From Brumimicrobium mesophilum (lineage in GTDB: Bacteria; Bacteroidota; Bacteroidia; Flavobacteriales_D; Crocinitomicaceae), in the NCBI RefSeq assembly GCF_003025005.1, contig NZ_PVSS01000006.1:204658-268657 (forward strand): 64,000 nt of DNA. The letters are read 5' to 3'. The translations under genes and the position numbers were made by a program. Positions 24,670-34,909 of the stretch are shown piece by piece. Each line of letters starts with the position of its first letter. The first letter of the stretch is position 1. The notes under the pieces were generated by a model, which saw only the letters and a program-made list of their open reading frames with translations, did not search any database and was not told the DNA's origin.

Positions 24670-26031
24670 CTATTTCCCGAACCATTTAACGGCATACTCT
24701 AAAACATTTTCTTTCACTTCAATATTTGGAGATACTGGTTCAAAAATATCTGGATTTCCATTTGCCCCAATATCGTAGGTAGAACTAACATAAATTGACG
24801 AACCAGAATGAGGTAAAATAAAAGTTAATTGTTCGCCAAAATCATTTGTATATTCTCCTGTTGACGTCCCAACCAAAGTACTTAGCTTATATGTTTTTAC
24901 GGCATCAGCTAGGAAATTTGCACTTGAAAAGGTACTGGGACCAATTAAGAAACACGTTTTTCCGGAAAAGTAGTTTTTTGGTTTTTCTGGATGAACCATT
25001 TCATCGGAAAAATCGTTCAAAATAGATTGGTTTTCTAGGGCATAATACGCTGACATGAATTCCTCTCCAAGAAATTTTTCGTAATTGTTTTCTTTGTACG
25101 CTTTCTTAGATTGTTCACTTACTTTCCAATATCTTCCGCTTGATTGTCTATATTGTTTTTCGGTAATGTAAGACAATAAAAGATCATTTAAATCCGAATT
25201 TCCTCCACCATTTTGACGAATGTCAATAATGAGCTTGTTGATGTTTTTCTCTTTTAATGCTTTGAAAGTTGATTTTGTGAATTTTTCAAATGCTTTGTAG
25301 TCTTGACATTTATTGTAAGTGATTAATCCAATATCGTTTCCTAAAATTTCAAAAGTATAGTTCTCGATAATTGACCCTTCATTTATAAGCTCCAAAAGTT
25401 CAGAAATTGCTAGTCCAGGGGATATGTACTTTCTTTCTGAATCAACAAAATCTATAGCATAAGGAGCTGAAATCTTTTGGTTATAAAATAGAAGCAAAGG
25501 AAAGATTATTTCTGTATTTGCATTTTTGTATGTTGGTATTCCTCCAATATATGACATGCATTCGTTGTATAAATCTACAATGGAAATTCCGTTAATCGAT
25601 TCTATTTTCTCTCCTATTTTTATTTCAGATGTCGCTGATTTAGTTACGATAAAACTTTCTAAATTATCAGTTAGTTTTCCAGTGAATGGAATATAAATAA
25701 AGTTTTTTAATTCGGGAATAATGCTTTCATTCTTCCAACTCATCGAAGTGTGTCCTCCGCTCATGAGTGCCACTAATTTCATTGCTACGGGAATAAATTG
25801 CCGGTAGGGAATAGAGTCAGGTGCGAATTTATTTATTAAATCTTTTTTATTTCTATTAAAATACTCCTTGCTAGTCATGAAGTAAGGATTGTAATGAATT
25901 TCTTCAATGTTTTTGATTAAAAATTCAATATCCTCAATTGCTTTTGAAGTAGAAATGTAAGTCATTTTTTGACTCAAAGTTAAATTTGAGATGAAAATAA
26001 ATGAAATTACAATTGAAATTACGGTTTTCAT
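24670..26031 (-). CDS. Secreted S41 family (C-terminal-processing-like) peptidase
   Basis: 453 residues with a signal peptide (MKTVISIVISFIFISNLTLSQ). The N-terminal helical part (25-110) is followed by a PDZ-like segment (about 115-200, with GEKIESINGISIVDLY) and the S41 core (about 225-440): LIIDIRQNGGGNSDLNDLLL, then GKTCFLIGPSTFSSANFLADA with the nucleophile Ser at 369 or 370, then VGTSTGEYTNDFGE. This is the retail/tricorn-core-like branch common in Bacteroidota rather than a classical CtpA. It should be a periplasmic or surface peptidase. Substrate unknown. Confidence 0.88.
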   Translation of the reverse strand: MKTVISIVISFIFISNLTLSQKMTYISTSKAIEDIEFLIKNIEEIHYNPYFMTSKEYFNRNKKDLINKFAPDSIPYRQFIPVAMKLVALMSGGHTSMSWKNESIIPELKNFIYIPFTGKLTDNLESFIVTKSATSEIKIGEKIESINGISIVDLYNECMSYIGGIPTYKNANTEIIFPLLLFYNQKISAPYAIDFVDSERKYISPGLAISELLELINEGSIIENYTFEILGNDIGLITYNKCQDYKAFEKFTKSTFKALKEKNINKLIIDIRQNGGGNSDLNDLLLSYITEKQYRQSSGRYWKVSEQSKKAYKENNYEKFLGEEFMSAYYALENQSILNDFSDEMVHPEKPKNYFSGKTCFLIGPSTFSSANFLADAVKTYKLSTLVGTSTGEYTNDFGEQLTFILPHSGSSIYVSSTYDIGANGNPDIFEPVSPNIEVKENVLEYAVKWFGK

Positions 26032-26230
26032 TTCTGCTGATTTAGATTTATGAAAAATATGCTATATCAGATAGACGATAGATTTATGATAAAGTATATT
26101 TTAATGATTGAAAAAATAGGATTATAGCTTGTCTCTCTTTTATCATTAAGGTTTAATTAAACTCAATTACGAATTTTTAAATCCACGAAAGTCGTTTATA
26201 ATCCGATTCCTATTGGATAATATTTACTAG

Positions 26231-27913
26231 CTATTTCTTCAAAAATTGTTTCCTGAAATTCAAACTTCCATCCTTAGCATTCAATTGCAGAACATACATT
26301 CCGTTCGATAATTTACTGACATCAATTTGCTTTGAATGTAAATCTCCTTGGTTGATGAGAACACCTTGCATGGAGTAGATTTTATAGTCAATATTTTTCT
26401 GGTCGGTTTCTATATTTAGGAATGAATTGGTAGGATTTGGATAGATATTCACTTCAGGGATTTCATTTTCGTTAAGTCCAACATATCCTACTGTGATGCT
26501 TTTACAAAATTCATCATTCGAAATATTCAAATCTGTTGTGTAATTAGGGTGGCTAGTGAAAACGCAAATGTCCTGAGTAATTGCACCACTTGGAGACGAA
26601 CCCAATGCACTGTGCATATTACCTAATGTTATCCACATAGAATCGTTTGGTGCAAGGTTTAAGTTTGAGAAATGATTAGAATAAGTGTGGTCACCACATG
26701 TAGCATGTTCCATGAAATGATTTATCCTGCACTCATTGAGTATATTGTTTCCATAGTTTTTTATCAAGACATCAGCACTTACGTAAACAGTATATACATT
26801 AGGTGTTGAAAGAAAGGGGATTGCAGCGACACTGGTTTCCTGAATATCAATAATTCCAATATCAGTTGAATTTACACTTACATTCTGCACTGAATTTCTT
26901 GAAAAGTCTAAATGGCGAATTGACGTGTATTTAGTTAATGAAAAATTGATTGTAGTTGTAAAATGCAAATCATTAAAATCCTTTGGTGTATTTTTTTCTT
27001 GGGTAATCGGAATATTAAGAATATTAGTAATGGTAAATTGACGATTCAGAGTTAGTATTTTTTGTTCTGTTGCGCTATGACTAATAAATTCTATCTTATT
27101 TTTATAGACTTTAAGATTGGAATAGTCTGAATGACCAGGAATATTTGTGGATTCTATTCCTGCTAAGCTGCTATCAAAACTAAAGATGCTGTCATTGGTT
27201 AAAATGAAAATCGTGTCGTCATAAACTTTTATATTTTGAATCTCTGAACTGAAATCAAGTGTTCCCGATAAACTGCCGTTATTATCAAATTTGAAAATTG
27301 AATCTTGTTTATAAGCGATTTTTTCTAAATTTTGAAGTTCAACAATGCCTTTTAATTCTTTTTGATTGATGAATAGACTGTCAATTAATACACCTCCAGA
27401 GTTTAATGTGTATATTTTAGATTCGGTTGGGGTGCTATAATTTACTAAAAAATCATTGTTGATATTAAGTGATATTCCACTTAAAATTATTTCACCGCAT
27501 TCTTCTTCAGTCCAATTTTTTGACCACTCAATATTACCATTTGAGTCATATTTTTGAATAAATGAAAAGCATTCATGACCCGCATCACATGTTGGCATAC
27601 CTAATCCAATTAGATATACTCCTCCATTTTCTGATGGTGTTAGTTCTTGAATAGTTAATCTCTCAGCAAATTGTGGTGAAATCGTTTTACTCCAAATTAC
27701 ATTGCTTAGCGTATCAACTTTTACCAGTTTTGAGGTAGAAAAATAACTTGAAGCTATATCCTCATAGTTAATAAAATAGGAAAACTCATCAACTGTAATT
27801 GCACCATGTGAACTCTGCCAATATTCATCATTAAAACCAATTTCTCCATTTAATCCTTGAGAAAAACTTGAAAATGAAATAAGAAAAGCGGTAATTAGGG
27901 TAATTTTTTTCAT
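26231..27913 (-). CDS. T9SS-exported protein with type A sorting domain
   Basis: 560 residues: signal peptide (MKKITLITAFLISFSSFSQ), a long beta-rich region of repeated strands resembling a propeller (KVDTLSNVIWSK, FSFIQKYDSNGNIEWSKNW, KIYTLNSGGVLIDSLF, residues about 40-300), a second beta domain (about 340-475, several cysteines) and a C-terminal sorting domain (VNIYPNPTNSFLNIETD to FRKQFLKK). The sorting domain directs passage through the type IX secretion system and attachment to or release from the cell surface. The GNIEWSK-type repeats are typical of Bacteroidota secreted proteins annotated only by their tail. Binding partner unknown. Confidence 0.88.
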   Translation of the reverse strand: MKKITLITAFLISFSSFSQGLNGEIGFNDEYWQSSHGAITVDEFSYFINYEDIASSYFSTSKLVKVDTLSNVIWSKTISPQFAERLTIQELTPSENGGVYLIGLGMPTCDAGHECFSFIQKYDSNGNIEWSKNWTEEECGEIILSGISLNINNDFLVNYSTPTESKIYTLNSGGVLIDSLFINQKELKGIVELQNLEKIAYKQDSIFKFDNNGSLSGTLDFSSEIQNIKVYDDTIFILTNDSIFSFDSSLAGIESTNIPGHSDYSNLKVYKNKIEFISHSATEQKILTLNRQFTITNILNIPITQEKNTPKDFNDLHFTTTINFSLTKYTSIRHLDFSRNSVQNVSVNSTDIGIIDIQETSVAAIPFLSTPNVYTVYVSADVLIKNYGNNILNECRINHFMEHATCGDHTYSNHFSNLNLAPNDSMWITLGNMHSALGSSPSGAITQDICVFTSHPNYTTDLNISNDEFCKSITVGYVGLNENEIPEVNIYPNPTNSFLNIETDQKNIDYKIYSMQGVLINQGDLHSKQIDVSKLSNGMYVLQLNAKDGSLNFRKQFLKK

Positions 27914-28055
27914 AGTATTTGAAGTTCTGTTTTAACTGAACTAAGTTAAGATGAAAATTTTGAAAAGCATAATATTTACTAAGTTTTAGATATTCGTTGA
28001 ATTACAAAGCAAGTTTTAGAATCTTTATTCATTTGATAATGAATATTATTAATAG

Positions 28056-28853
28056 CTATAAATGAACTAATCTATTTCTTTTTTCTGTTCTCTTTCTTTC
28101 CTTTTCAATCTTCTTTTCACGTTCCTCCTTATAATAATCTTTCACTTTGTTCTTGTTTTCTGCATCCATAACTTGCCACAGGTAAGAATTGTGATTATGA
28201 ATATAAAGTAAAACCACATTCTCATTAGAATCCTCGATGTATTTTCTAACTGTTTTGATCAGTTTTTTTGAAGGTTTGATGTAAAAGTCATTCCATAAAA
28301 TAACGCCGTAATAATCTGCTTCTGGTAAATCTTCTAGGGAGAATTGTTTTTTATTTAGAGTTGTTGAATTGGAGAGGAATAAATCGATTCCAAAATTATG
28401 TACGTTTAAACTTTTGATGTTGGTTTGTGCGGGAAAAGTATCAAAGCAGCCATCAACATTCCAACTCATTGGGATTGGTGGGTCAACATAACAATTTACC
28501 ATTTTAAAAATTTCAGTTCCTTGCTTGTCAAATAATCTAAATTGCACTGGCTGCCCATCATCTTTAAGAACATTTCTTGCTTTAAAGTACTCAGTAGAAT
28601 CTCCATCTTTAATGTCTAAATTTGCAAATATGTTTTTATAAGTTGCTCTTAATTCACTGTAGAAACCAACAGTGTCCATCACTAAATTGAATTCACTAGG
28701 AATTTTATATTTTTTGGCGTCCTTCGCAATTCTTTCATCCGTCTTCCAATTTGGAGAGATGTCAACTCCTAAAAGTACTCTGTAAACTGTTCCGCAACCA
28801 GCGAACAAAGTCAAAGTTGCAATAAGAAGTAAGATTCGGTTTGTGTTTTTCAT
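28056..28853 (-). CDS. Lipoprotein of unknown function
   Basis: 265 residues with an SPII signal (LTLFAGC, Cys20). The mature protein has alternating strands and a GVILWNDFYIKPSKKLIKTV segment followed by NVVLLYIHNHNSYLWQ; the last 40 residues are extremely basic and charged (KEEREKKIEKERKRTEKRN). No family recognised. Envelope location inferred from the lipobox. It lies 142 bases downstream (on its own strand upstream of) the T9SS protein gene. The charged tail suggests electrostatic contact with another envelope part, which is only an inference. Confidence 0.75.
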   Translation of the reverse strand: MKNTNRILLLIATLTLFAGCGTVYRVLLGVDISPNWKTDERIAKDAKKYKIPSEFNLVMDTVGFYSELRATYKNIFANLDIKDGDSTEYFKARNVLKDDGQPVQFRLFDKQGTEIFKMVNCYVDPPIPMSWNVDGCFDTFPAQTNIKSLNVHNFGIDLFLSNSTTLNKKQFSLEDLPEADYYGVILWNDFYIKPSKKLIKTVRKYIEDSNENVVLLYIHNHNSYLWQVMDAENKNKVKDYYKEEREKKIEKERKRTEKRNRLVHL

Positions 28854-29434
28854 GATTTTTTACAAGGCTTTAAATTAATTTTAGTTTTCAATAATTGAGG
28901 TCTATATTGTTTTGTTTGAAAGTAAGAATTTTTCTCCAATCTTAAATCAAACACTGGTAGAATTATTTAGGAATCGGACAGGGGGGACTGCTCAATTTGT
29001 AACATCTCGATAATGGACAATGTGACACATTTTCTAAAGAAAGGGAAGCAAACTAGTTTGGAGAGTTTTTCTTCGCGTATTCCGTAAGTTTACTATTCCA
29101 GCAATCTATTGGTTTACCAGAATGCCTATTTTCCAACTAATCCCTCACTTATTGAAAGTGAGAATTATCCTAAAATGATTTTAACCACTTGGTTAACTTC
29201 ACTTCGGTGAGTCCACGGTATCATATTGAGCTAGCAAGTTCGGTTTGTTGAAATATTCTACTTATAAAGTATCCAATAAGCAATTTATATTTTTACTCCT
29301 TTAAGTTTATTTTTCTGGCTAAATACTGATGTTAAAGTAGTTATGTTTTAAATCTTGTTAGCTCAGTTTTTTTGAAGGATTAAGTAGTAAATAGACAAGA
29401 ATAATCTATTATATTGCAGGCTTTTAAACAATTT
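28854..29434. other. Divergent intergenic region with three small hairpins
   Basis: 581 bases without a credible gene. Near the middle are a G6 run (28981-28986) and then three short inverted repeats close together: CTCACTTATTGAAAGTGAG at about 29144-29162, TTAACCACTTGGTTAA at about 29181-29196, and TCACTTCGGTGA at 29199-29210, the last with a UUCG tetraloop. They may be REP-like remnants or part of an unannotated RNA. No clear -33/-7 pair was found in front of the 29435 start. Confidence 0.45.
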
Positions 29435-30928
29435 ATGAAAACTAATCAAATGAATATTACAACAATTTTTAAACAAAGTTTATTCCTATTAGGAATGGCA
29501 GTATGCTCAAATATTTCATATGCACAGGATGCAACTATTGATGGAATTAAAATTTTCGAAGGAGTAGGAGAAGTAGAAAATGTCGGATACTATAATGTAT
29601 ATCAAGAAGATGGTGAAAAAGGGAAGTTTAGAGATTACACAATAAATTTCTTGGATTATGAATACAACACCATAGGTAAAGAGAAGATTCAACTTTCTAA
29701 AAGAGCAGGTGTAATTCATTCTGAGAGTAATGACTCACATTTGGCCATTACTTTTGGAGATTTAAAAGAAAAGAGTCATCTAGCGTATAGTTTTGATAAA
29801 AATGGATCTATTGCAGGAAAAATAGAATTAACACCAGGAAAGTTTTTTGATTCAAAAATTTACAAGTCATCCAACGGATTTGTTATTTCAAACACAATAA
29901 GGGAAAAATTGATGTCTGCTAAATCAACCATCGAAATCATCAAGGTTAATAATGAGATGAATGAAATATGGACAAAAACATTGGAAGAAGGTAAGGCTAT
30001 ATCCATAACTGATATACTTTCTACTGAGAATGGTGTTGCTGTAGTTTATACTTCTGGAAAAGGAATGAAAAAAGAAAGTTACAATCAAAACTTAATGCGT
30101 TTAGATAATTATGGAGAAGTTGTTTTTGATGAGGCTTTCGCAAATAATTACTACTATTACCCTAATAAAATATTACTAGAGGATAAAAACACTTATGTTT
30201 TTGGGTCGTACCCTGAGGAAGGTAAGTCAAGGCCAGTAGGTGTTTTCGGAATTGGTTTTTCTCCTGAAGGTGATGTTATTCTAAAAGAAGAGGTAAGTTT
30301 TGAAATGGATATTCTTCCAGCTTCAAAAGGTATAATGACAGAAGAGCAATTGAATGTTAAGGATGCACCTCAATTTGTTGTGAATGATGCCATTAAAACA
30401 GACGAAGGTTTTTATTTAATTACAGAAACTATTCGATTACGTCCAGCAATAGGAGGTTCTGTGAATGTTGGTACTGGAGGAAGCGGAGGTTCATTATCTA
30501 TGAATACAGCTTTTATTATGGGGGATTTCATAATTTTAAAATTCAATAAAGAATTAGGTTTAGACCAGGTTAAATTTGTAACCAAAGAGGAAAACAAAAT
30601 TGTTGTTCAAGGAGCAGTGTTTAATGTTAATGTGTACGCACACATGTTTACTAGTCAAAACATGAGTAATTACCAGTTCTGTGTAGAAAATAGTGAAGGG
30701 AATCCAGCTATGGTTTATACAATTATTGAAGGTTACAGAAATAAGGTAAGGGTTGGAATAGCTGATATCACTACTGAAGAAATGGTTACAAAATCAGAAC
30801 CTATTGAATCAGAAATGGGCAAGATTAAGAATGTTGAGGCCTACAAAGTGTTAAAAAATGAAGTAGGTAGATTATCAGTTTTTCTTTATAAAAGTAAATT
30901 AATTTCTTACTATAACTTAAATTACTAG
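29435..30928 (+). CDS. Secreted beta-rich hypothetical protein
   Basis: About 497 residues from the ATG at 29435; a TTG at 29414 lies upstream in frame. The N-terminus (MKTNQMNITTIFKQ then SLFLLGMAVCSNISYAQ) is a signal peptide. The mature protein is rich in beta strands that recur roughly every 40-60 residues (NVYQEDGEKGKFRDYTINFLD, HLAYSFDKNGSIAGKIEL, NLMRLDNYGEVVFDEAF), as in WD40-like or propeller proteins, and has a Gly/Ser-rich loop (GGSVNVGTGGSGGSLS). It ends YNLNY with no sorting domain. No family named with confidence. It is followed by a strong bidirectional terminator. Confidence 0.75.
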   Translation: MKTNQMNITTIFKQSLFLLGMAVCSNISYAQDATIDGIKIFEGVGEVENVGYYNVYQEDGEKGKFRDYTINFLDYEYNTIGKEKIQLSKRAGVIHSESNDSHLAITFGDLKEKSHLAYSFDKNGSIAGKIELTPGKFFDSKIYKSSNGFVISNTIREKLMSAKSTIEIIKVNNEMNEIWTKTLEEGKAISITDILSTENGVAVVYTSGKGMKKESYNQNLMRLDNYGEVVFDEAFANNYYYYPNKILLEDKNTYVFGSYPEEGKSRPVGVFGIGFSPEGDVILKEEVSFEMDILPASKGIMTEEQLNVKDAPQFVVNDAIKTDEGFYLITETIRLRPAIGGSVNVGTGGSGGSLSMNTAFIMGDFIILKFNKELGLDQVKFVTKEENKIVVQGAVFNVNVYAHMFTSQNMSNYQFCVENSEGNPAMVYTIIEGYRNKVRVGIADITTEEMVTKSEPIESEMGKIKNVEAYKVLKNEVGRLSVFLYKSKLISYYNLNY

Positions 30929-30967
30929 GGAGTTTATTTAGTTCACAAACTAATTCTTTTTAAATAG

Positions 30968-31008
30968 AAAAGTGCCTAAGGAAAATATTTCTTTAGGCAC
31001 TTTTTTTA
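30968..31008. terminator. Bidirectional rho-independent terminator
   Basis: AAAAGTGCCTAAGGAAA pairs with TTTCTTTAGGCACTTTT (one mismatch) around a 3-base loop, with T7 on the plus side and A-rich sequence on the other. It ends the 29435-30928 gene and, read on the minus strand, also sits just after the fabV stop at 31032. Confidence 0.9.
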
Positions 31009-31031
31009 TTATTTAGCTCTTGGAATATCCG

Positions 31032-32219
31032 CTATTGCAATCCAGGAATTTCAACTACTTCTTCAGTGTCTTTGGTATAATCTATTTCATCAAAATTAAA
31101 TCCGAACAAATGGAAAAACTCATTTCGGTAGCCTTCTAAGTCACTTATTTCCATTACATTTTCAGTTGTTACTTTCTGCCAAAGCTCTGAGACCTTTGCT
31201 TGAATATCATCACGCATTTCTAAATCGTCAATACGAATTCTTCCTTTTTCGTCTACAGGAACTTCATCAAGGAATAATCTTTCAGTAAATAAACGTTGAA
31301 TTTGCTCAATACACCCTTCATGAACGTTATGGTCCTTCATTACTCTATAAAGAATTGACATATACAAAGGAATTACAGGAATAGCAGAGCTAGACTGTGT
31401 TACTAAAGCTTTGTTAACTGAAATATAAGCCTTACCATTAATGTCTTTTAATTTATCTGAAATTGTGGATGATGTGGCTTCTAAATGATCTTTTGCTTTT
31501 CCAATTGTTCCGCCTCTATAAACTGCATCGGTTAAGTCTGGACCAATGTATGAATAGGCCACAGTTTTAAAATCATCAGAAAGTAGATTTTCTTTTTTCA
31601 AAGCATCAATCCACATTTCCCAATCTTCACCACCCATTACAGCAACTGTGTTCTGGATTTCTTCGTCGTTACAAGGTTCTATGCTCACTTCTGTAACCAC
31701 ACCAGTATGGAAATCGACAGTTTTGTTCGTAAAAGTTTCACCAATTGGTTTTAAAACAGATTTATAACGAACTCCTGTATCAGGATGAGTTCTTACAGGT
31801 GATGCAACACTATAGATGACCAAATCTATTTGACCTAAGTCCTTTTTGATTAATTCAATTGTTTGATCTTTAATTTCGTTTGAGAAAGCATCACCATTTA
31901 TACTTTTTGCATAGAGTCCTGCTTCGTGAGCAGCTTTTTCAAATGCAGCAGTATTGTACCATCCTGTTGAAGCAGTTCTTCCTTCAGATGGTGGTTTTTC
32001 AAAATAAACTCCAATTGTTGAAGCATCCGATCCAAAAGCGCTTGTGATTCTTGAAGCTAAACCAAACCCCGTAGAAGATCCAATTACTAAAACTTTGGTA
32101 GGACCATCTATTTTCCCTTTCGATTTAATGTATTCAATTTGATTTAATACATTTTGCTCACATCCATCAGGGTGAGCTGTTGTACAAATAAATCCACGAG
32201 TTCTCGGTTCAATTATCAT
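31032..32219 (-). CDS. fabV: Trans-2-enoyl-ACP/CoA reductase FabV (NADH)
   Basis: 395 residues, normal FabV length. N-terminal Rossmann motif (VLVIGSSTGFGLASR, 43-57), NAD-binding and lid segments (VYFEKPPSEGRTASTGWYN, DLVIYSVASPVR) and the FabV active site Tyr234-X8-Lys243 in YRGGTIGKAK; the family start IIEPRTRGFICTTAHP is also present. It performs the last step of each fatty-acid elongation cycle, reducing enoyl-ACP, in the cytoplasm, and is a triclosan-resistant alternative to FabI. Whether the organism also has FabI cannot be seen here. Monocistronic, with a shared terminator behind it. Confidence 0.96.
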   Translation of the reverse strand: MIIEPRTRGFICTTAHPDGCEQNVLNQIEYIKSKGKIDGPTKVLVIGSSTGFGLASRITSAFGSDASTIGVYFEKPPSEGRTASTGWYNTAAFEKAAHEAGLYAKSINGDAFSNEIKDQTIELIKKDLGQIDLVIYSVASPVRTHPDTGVRYKSVLKPIGETFTNKTVDFHTGVVTEVSIEPCNDEEIQNTVAVMGGEDWEMWIDALKKENLLSDDFKTVAYSYIGPDLTDAVYRGGTIGKAKDHLEATSSTISDKLKDINGKAYISVNKALVTQSSSAIPVIPLYMSILYRVMKDHNVHEGCIEQIQRLFTERLFLDEVPVDEKGRIRIDDLEMRDDIQAKVSELWQKVTTENVMEISDLEGYRNEFFHLFGFNFDEIDYTKDTEEVVEIPGLQ

Positions 32220-32386
32220 AACTATTATCTTTTTAAATGTTTTTTCAATGTTACTGATTCAAGGAGCGACACCTTGATGAGGCTACTAATTTAGTAATTA
32301 ATAAATTAAGCGAAACTTATGAATTGAAAAATAGTGGGATTAATAAATAACCAAAAAGTTCTTTCCATTTCTAGATTTCTAGATTT

Positions 32387-33250
32387 CTACTTTTCCAATT
32401 CTTTAAAGAACCCCATTTTGATATATTCCTTATCTCTTTGGTTAATTTCCTTTCCTTTGAATTCGGAATATGTTTCATAAGCATCATCAACTTCATTTAG
32501 TCCGATTTCATAACAAGCACGTCCCCATTTATAAAGAGCTATACCTTGGTTAGTGGTGAAAACGCCCTGCTTTATTTGAACAGCGTCATATTCTTTACCT
32601 TTTATCTCTGTAAAAAAGTCTAAATCACCACCCTCTTTAGAAGCAGATACAATATAGCTTTTAATTTGACTGTTAGAAGCCAAGAAAATATCAGATGGTT
32701 TCTTTTTGTCTAATTTCTCGTTTTTTATTAAATTCAGTACAGCTTTTTCTATTTCTTTATTTGAGATTATCTCCAACTCTTTTTCGTTGAATAGCAATTT
32801 GTTATTTTTAATTGTTGAAGTAGAATCGTATTTGTTATCGATTATTTCATTTGCCCTATATTCAGTAATATCACCTTCTAAATTACATGGATAAACTGAT
32901 TGCTTATTGGTTTTCATTTCCATAACCATAAAATTCCTTTCAGGAGAATGCTGTAAAACAATCATTACTACCATATGACTTTCTTTAGTCAAAATAAAGA
33001 ATTCAGAAGGTAGATTTGTAGCCGCAAGTTCAATTTGATTTAGTGAAGGATTCTCATCAACAAATACTGAAGAAAGTTTGTTTTCGATATTGTTTTTAAG
33101 TGTGTAATAATTTCCAATCAAAAGTGAATTTCCAACTGAAATTTCATTTTTAGAAACAGAATTGAAAATTGGATTTCCGTTTTTATCGGTTTGGCCTAAG
33201 GCGTTAGTAAATAGAATGATTGTGAAGAGAAGTGCAATGATTTTTTTCAT
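32387..33250 (-). CDS. Secreted hypothetical protein
   Basis: 287 residues with a signal peptide (MKKIIALLFTIILFTNALGQ) and a mixed alpha/beta mature region. The N-terminal half holds a FILTKESHMVVMIVLQHSPERNFMVMEM strand pair; the C-terminal half has ACYEIGLNEVDDAYETYSEF, which is helical. No family recognised. 137 bases separate its stop from the fabV start region on the same strand, so co-transcription is possible but not clear. Confidence 0.75.
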   Translation of the reverse strand: MKKIIALLFTIILFTNALGQTDKNGNPIFNSVSKNEISVGNSLLIGNYYTLKNNIENKLSSVFVDENPSLNQIELAATNLPSEFFILTKESHMVVMIVLQHSPERNFMVMEMKTNKQSVYPCNLEGDITEYRANEIIDNKYDSTSTIKNNKLLFNEKELEIISNKEIEKAVLNLIKNEKLDKKKPSDIFLASNSQIKSYIVSASKEGGDLDFFTEIKGKEYDAVQIKQGVFTTNQGIALYKWGRACYEIGLNEVDDAYETYSEFKGKEINQRDKEYIKMGFFKELEK

Positions 33251-33435
33251 AGGATCTTTATTGTGTTTTTGGCTTTAAAAAACCTAAAGATATTAATTTT
33301 TCAATGATTGTGGAAACCGTATTGACCAGGTATGTTTTTTTAGAGAACTGGTAGTTCCATTCCTTTCAGCTTGTGATTTACTGAATGAGATAATAGGTTA
33401 TTCGTTCTTCTTTAGAAATTCGACATTTAAATTTG

Positions 33436-34686
33436 TTACAACTTCACTACTTTCATAGTCTTAAAATCTTCACCTTTCCAAACATTTAAAAAGTACAGTC
33501 CTTTTGAAAGCACTTTTAGTTCAATTTTTGTTTCTTTTTGAAGGTTTTCATGACTTAATACAACTTTCCCCAAATGATTAGTAAGTGTAAATCTAGAATT
33601 TTGTTTGAGTGAGAAATCAGTTAATTCTAAAGTTAGAATATCGTATGTAGGATTAGGATAAACTTTCAAATTGATTTCTTCTTTTGAAATTTCATCGATT
33701 GAAAGTGCATTCACGTATTTCCAAGTTTCTTTTAATCGCGTATTTGAGGGATCTATTCCAGCCGTATAATAAACATTTGTTCCATTATTGAAACTCATTC
33801 CACCTTTTCTTCCTATGGCTGGTAACTCTGTCAATTCTTCCCATGAAGATAGATCAGTGTTAAATCTCCAGATATCGAATGCGTATTGACTTTGACCATC
33901 AATTCCACATACAACAATTAATTTGTTCGATAAGCTGTTTAATGAAGAATGCGTTCTTCCATTCACAGGAAAAAATGGAAGTTCCAACCAAGAATCTGTT
34001 GTTGGATTGTATTCATAAAATTCTTTGAAAAAATGATCATTCTCGTCACTTCCAAAAATCAAATATCCTCTGTTGTGTGTTGCAGCACCTGAACCACGAT
34101 AACGTGGACCAAAAGGGAAGTCGTTTTTCTGATGCCAAGCATCGTTATTTATATCATAGGCCCAAACTTCAGCAATTGCAGGGTCTGTAGAAGTTCGTCC
34201 GCCAATTATATAAGCAATGCCATCAATCACGAAAGAAATACAACCTCTTCTTCCAACGGAAGGTAAACTTGTTTTTTCTGTCCAGTTATTTTGAGTAGGG
34301 TCATACATCCAAACGTCATTGTAATAGTTACTACCATTCAATCCACCAAATATAAATCCATGATTTCCATGTGAGAAACCTGAAGCGTATTGCCTTTCTT
34401 CTCCTGCCGGTAAAGCTTCAATTGTAGACCACGTATCAGAAATCATATCAAAAGCGTAAAAATCTCTAGTGGCTGACCAGCCTACTTTATAACCAGTTCC
34501 ACAATACGCTATGTTTCCGATAGTAAAAGTTGTTCCGTCGTCTCTTTCTGTAGCTGGAAAATCATCAATTTGAATCCAAGACTGAGCATTAGTATTCAAT
34601 AGAATGAAGAATGAACAGAAAGTAAGGAGGAGTTTTCCTTTTAAAAATTGAGTGAAAGTCGGTATTAAATGTAGTGATATATTCAA
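33436..34686 (-). CDS. Kelch-repeat T9SS-exported protein
   Basis: 416 residues. Signal peptide (about 1-35, ending TNAQ), then about six Kelch blades of 45-50 residues forming a beta-propeller (for example GFIFGGLNGSNYYNDVWMYD, IAYIIGGRTSTDPAIAEVWA, GYLIFGSDENDHFFKEFYEY, LIVVCGIDGQSQYAFDIWRF), each with the GG followed by a distant Trp. The C-terminus (LKVYPNPTYDILTLEL to FKTMKVVKL) is a type IX sorting domain. It is a secreted or surface-bound binding protein; ligand unknown. Confidence 0.9.
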   Translation of the reverse strand: MNISLHLIPTFTQFLKGKLLLTFCSFFILLNTNAQSWIQIDDFPATERDDGTTFTIGNIAYCGTGYKVGWSATRDFYAFDMISDTWSTIEALPAGEERQYASGFSHGNHGFIFGGLNGSNYYNDVWMYDPTQNNWTEKTSLPSVGRRGCISFVIDGIAYIIGGRTSTDPAIAEVWAYDINNDAWHQKNDFPFGPRYRGSGAATHNRGYLIFGSDENDHFFKEFYEYNPTTDSWLELPFFPVNGRTHSSLNSLSNKLIVVCGIDGQSQYAFDIWRFNTDLSSWEELTELPAIGRKGGMSFNNGTNVYYTAGIDPSNTRLKETWKYVNALSIDEISKEEINLKVYPNPTYDILTLELTDFSLKQNSRFTLTNHLGKVVLSHENLQKETKIELKVLSKGLYFLNVWKGEDFKTMKVVKL

Positions 34687-34909
34687 ATTACGTCAATTTA
34701 TTAAAAACCATGACGTTCTCGTTCAATGATTTAAGTTAAAACGAATATAAAACAATTTTATTTTATAACAGTCTAAATTTTAAGTTGTTGAATTTCAGTA
34801 GGTTGAATATTTTTTTTAAATAAATCTACTTTTTAAAAATCCAAAACACAATCCAGTGCGTATGTCTCGGCAACAAATAGAATTTAAATAATAAACTAAA
34901 AAAGTAAAC

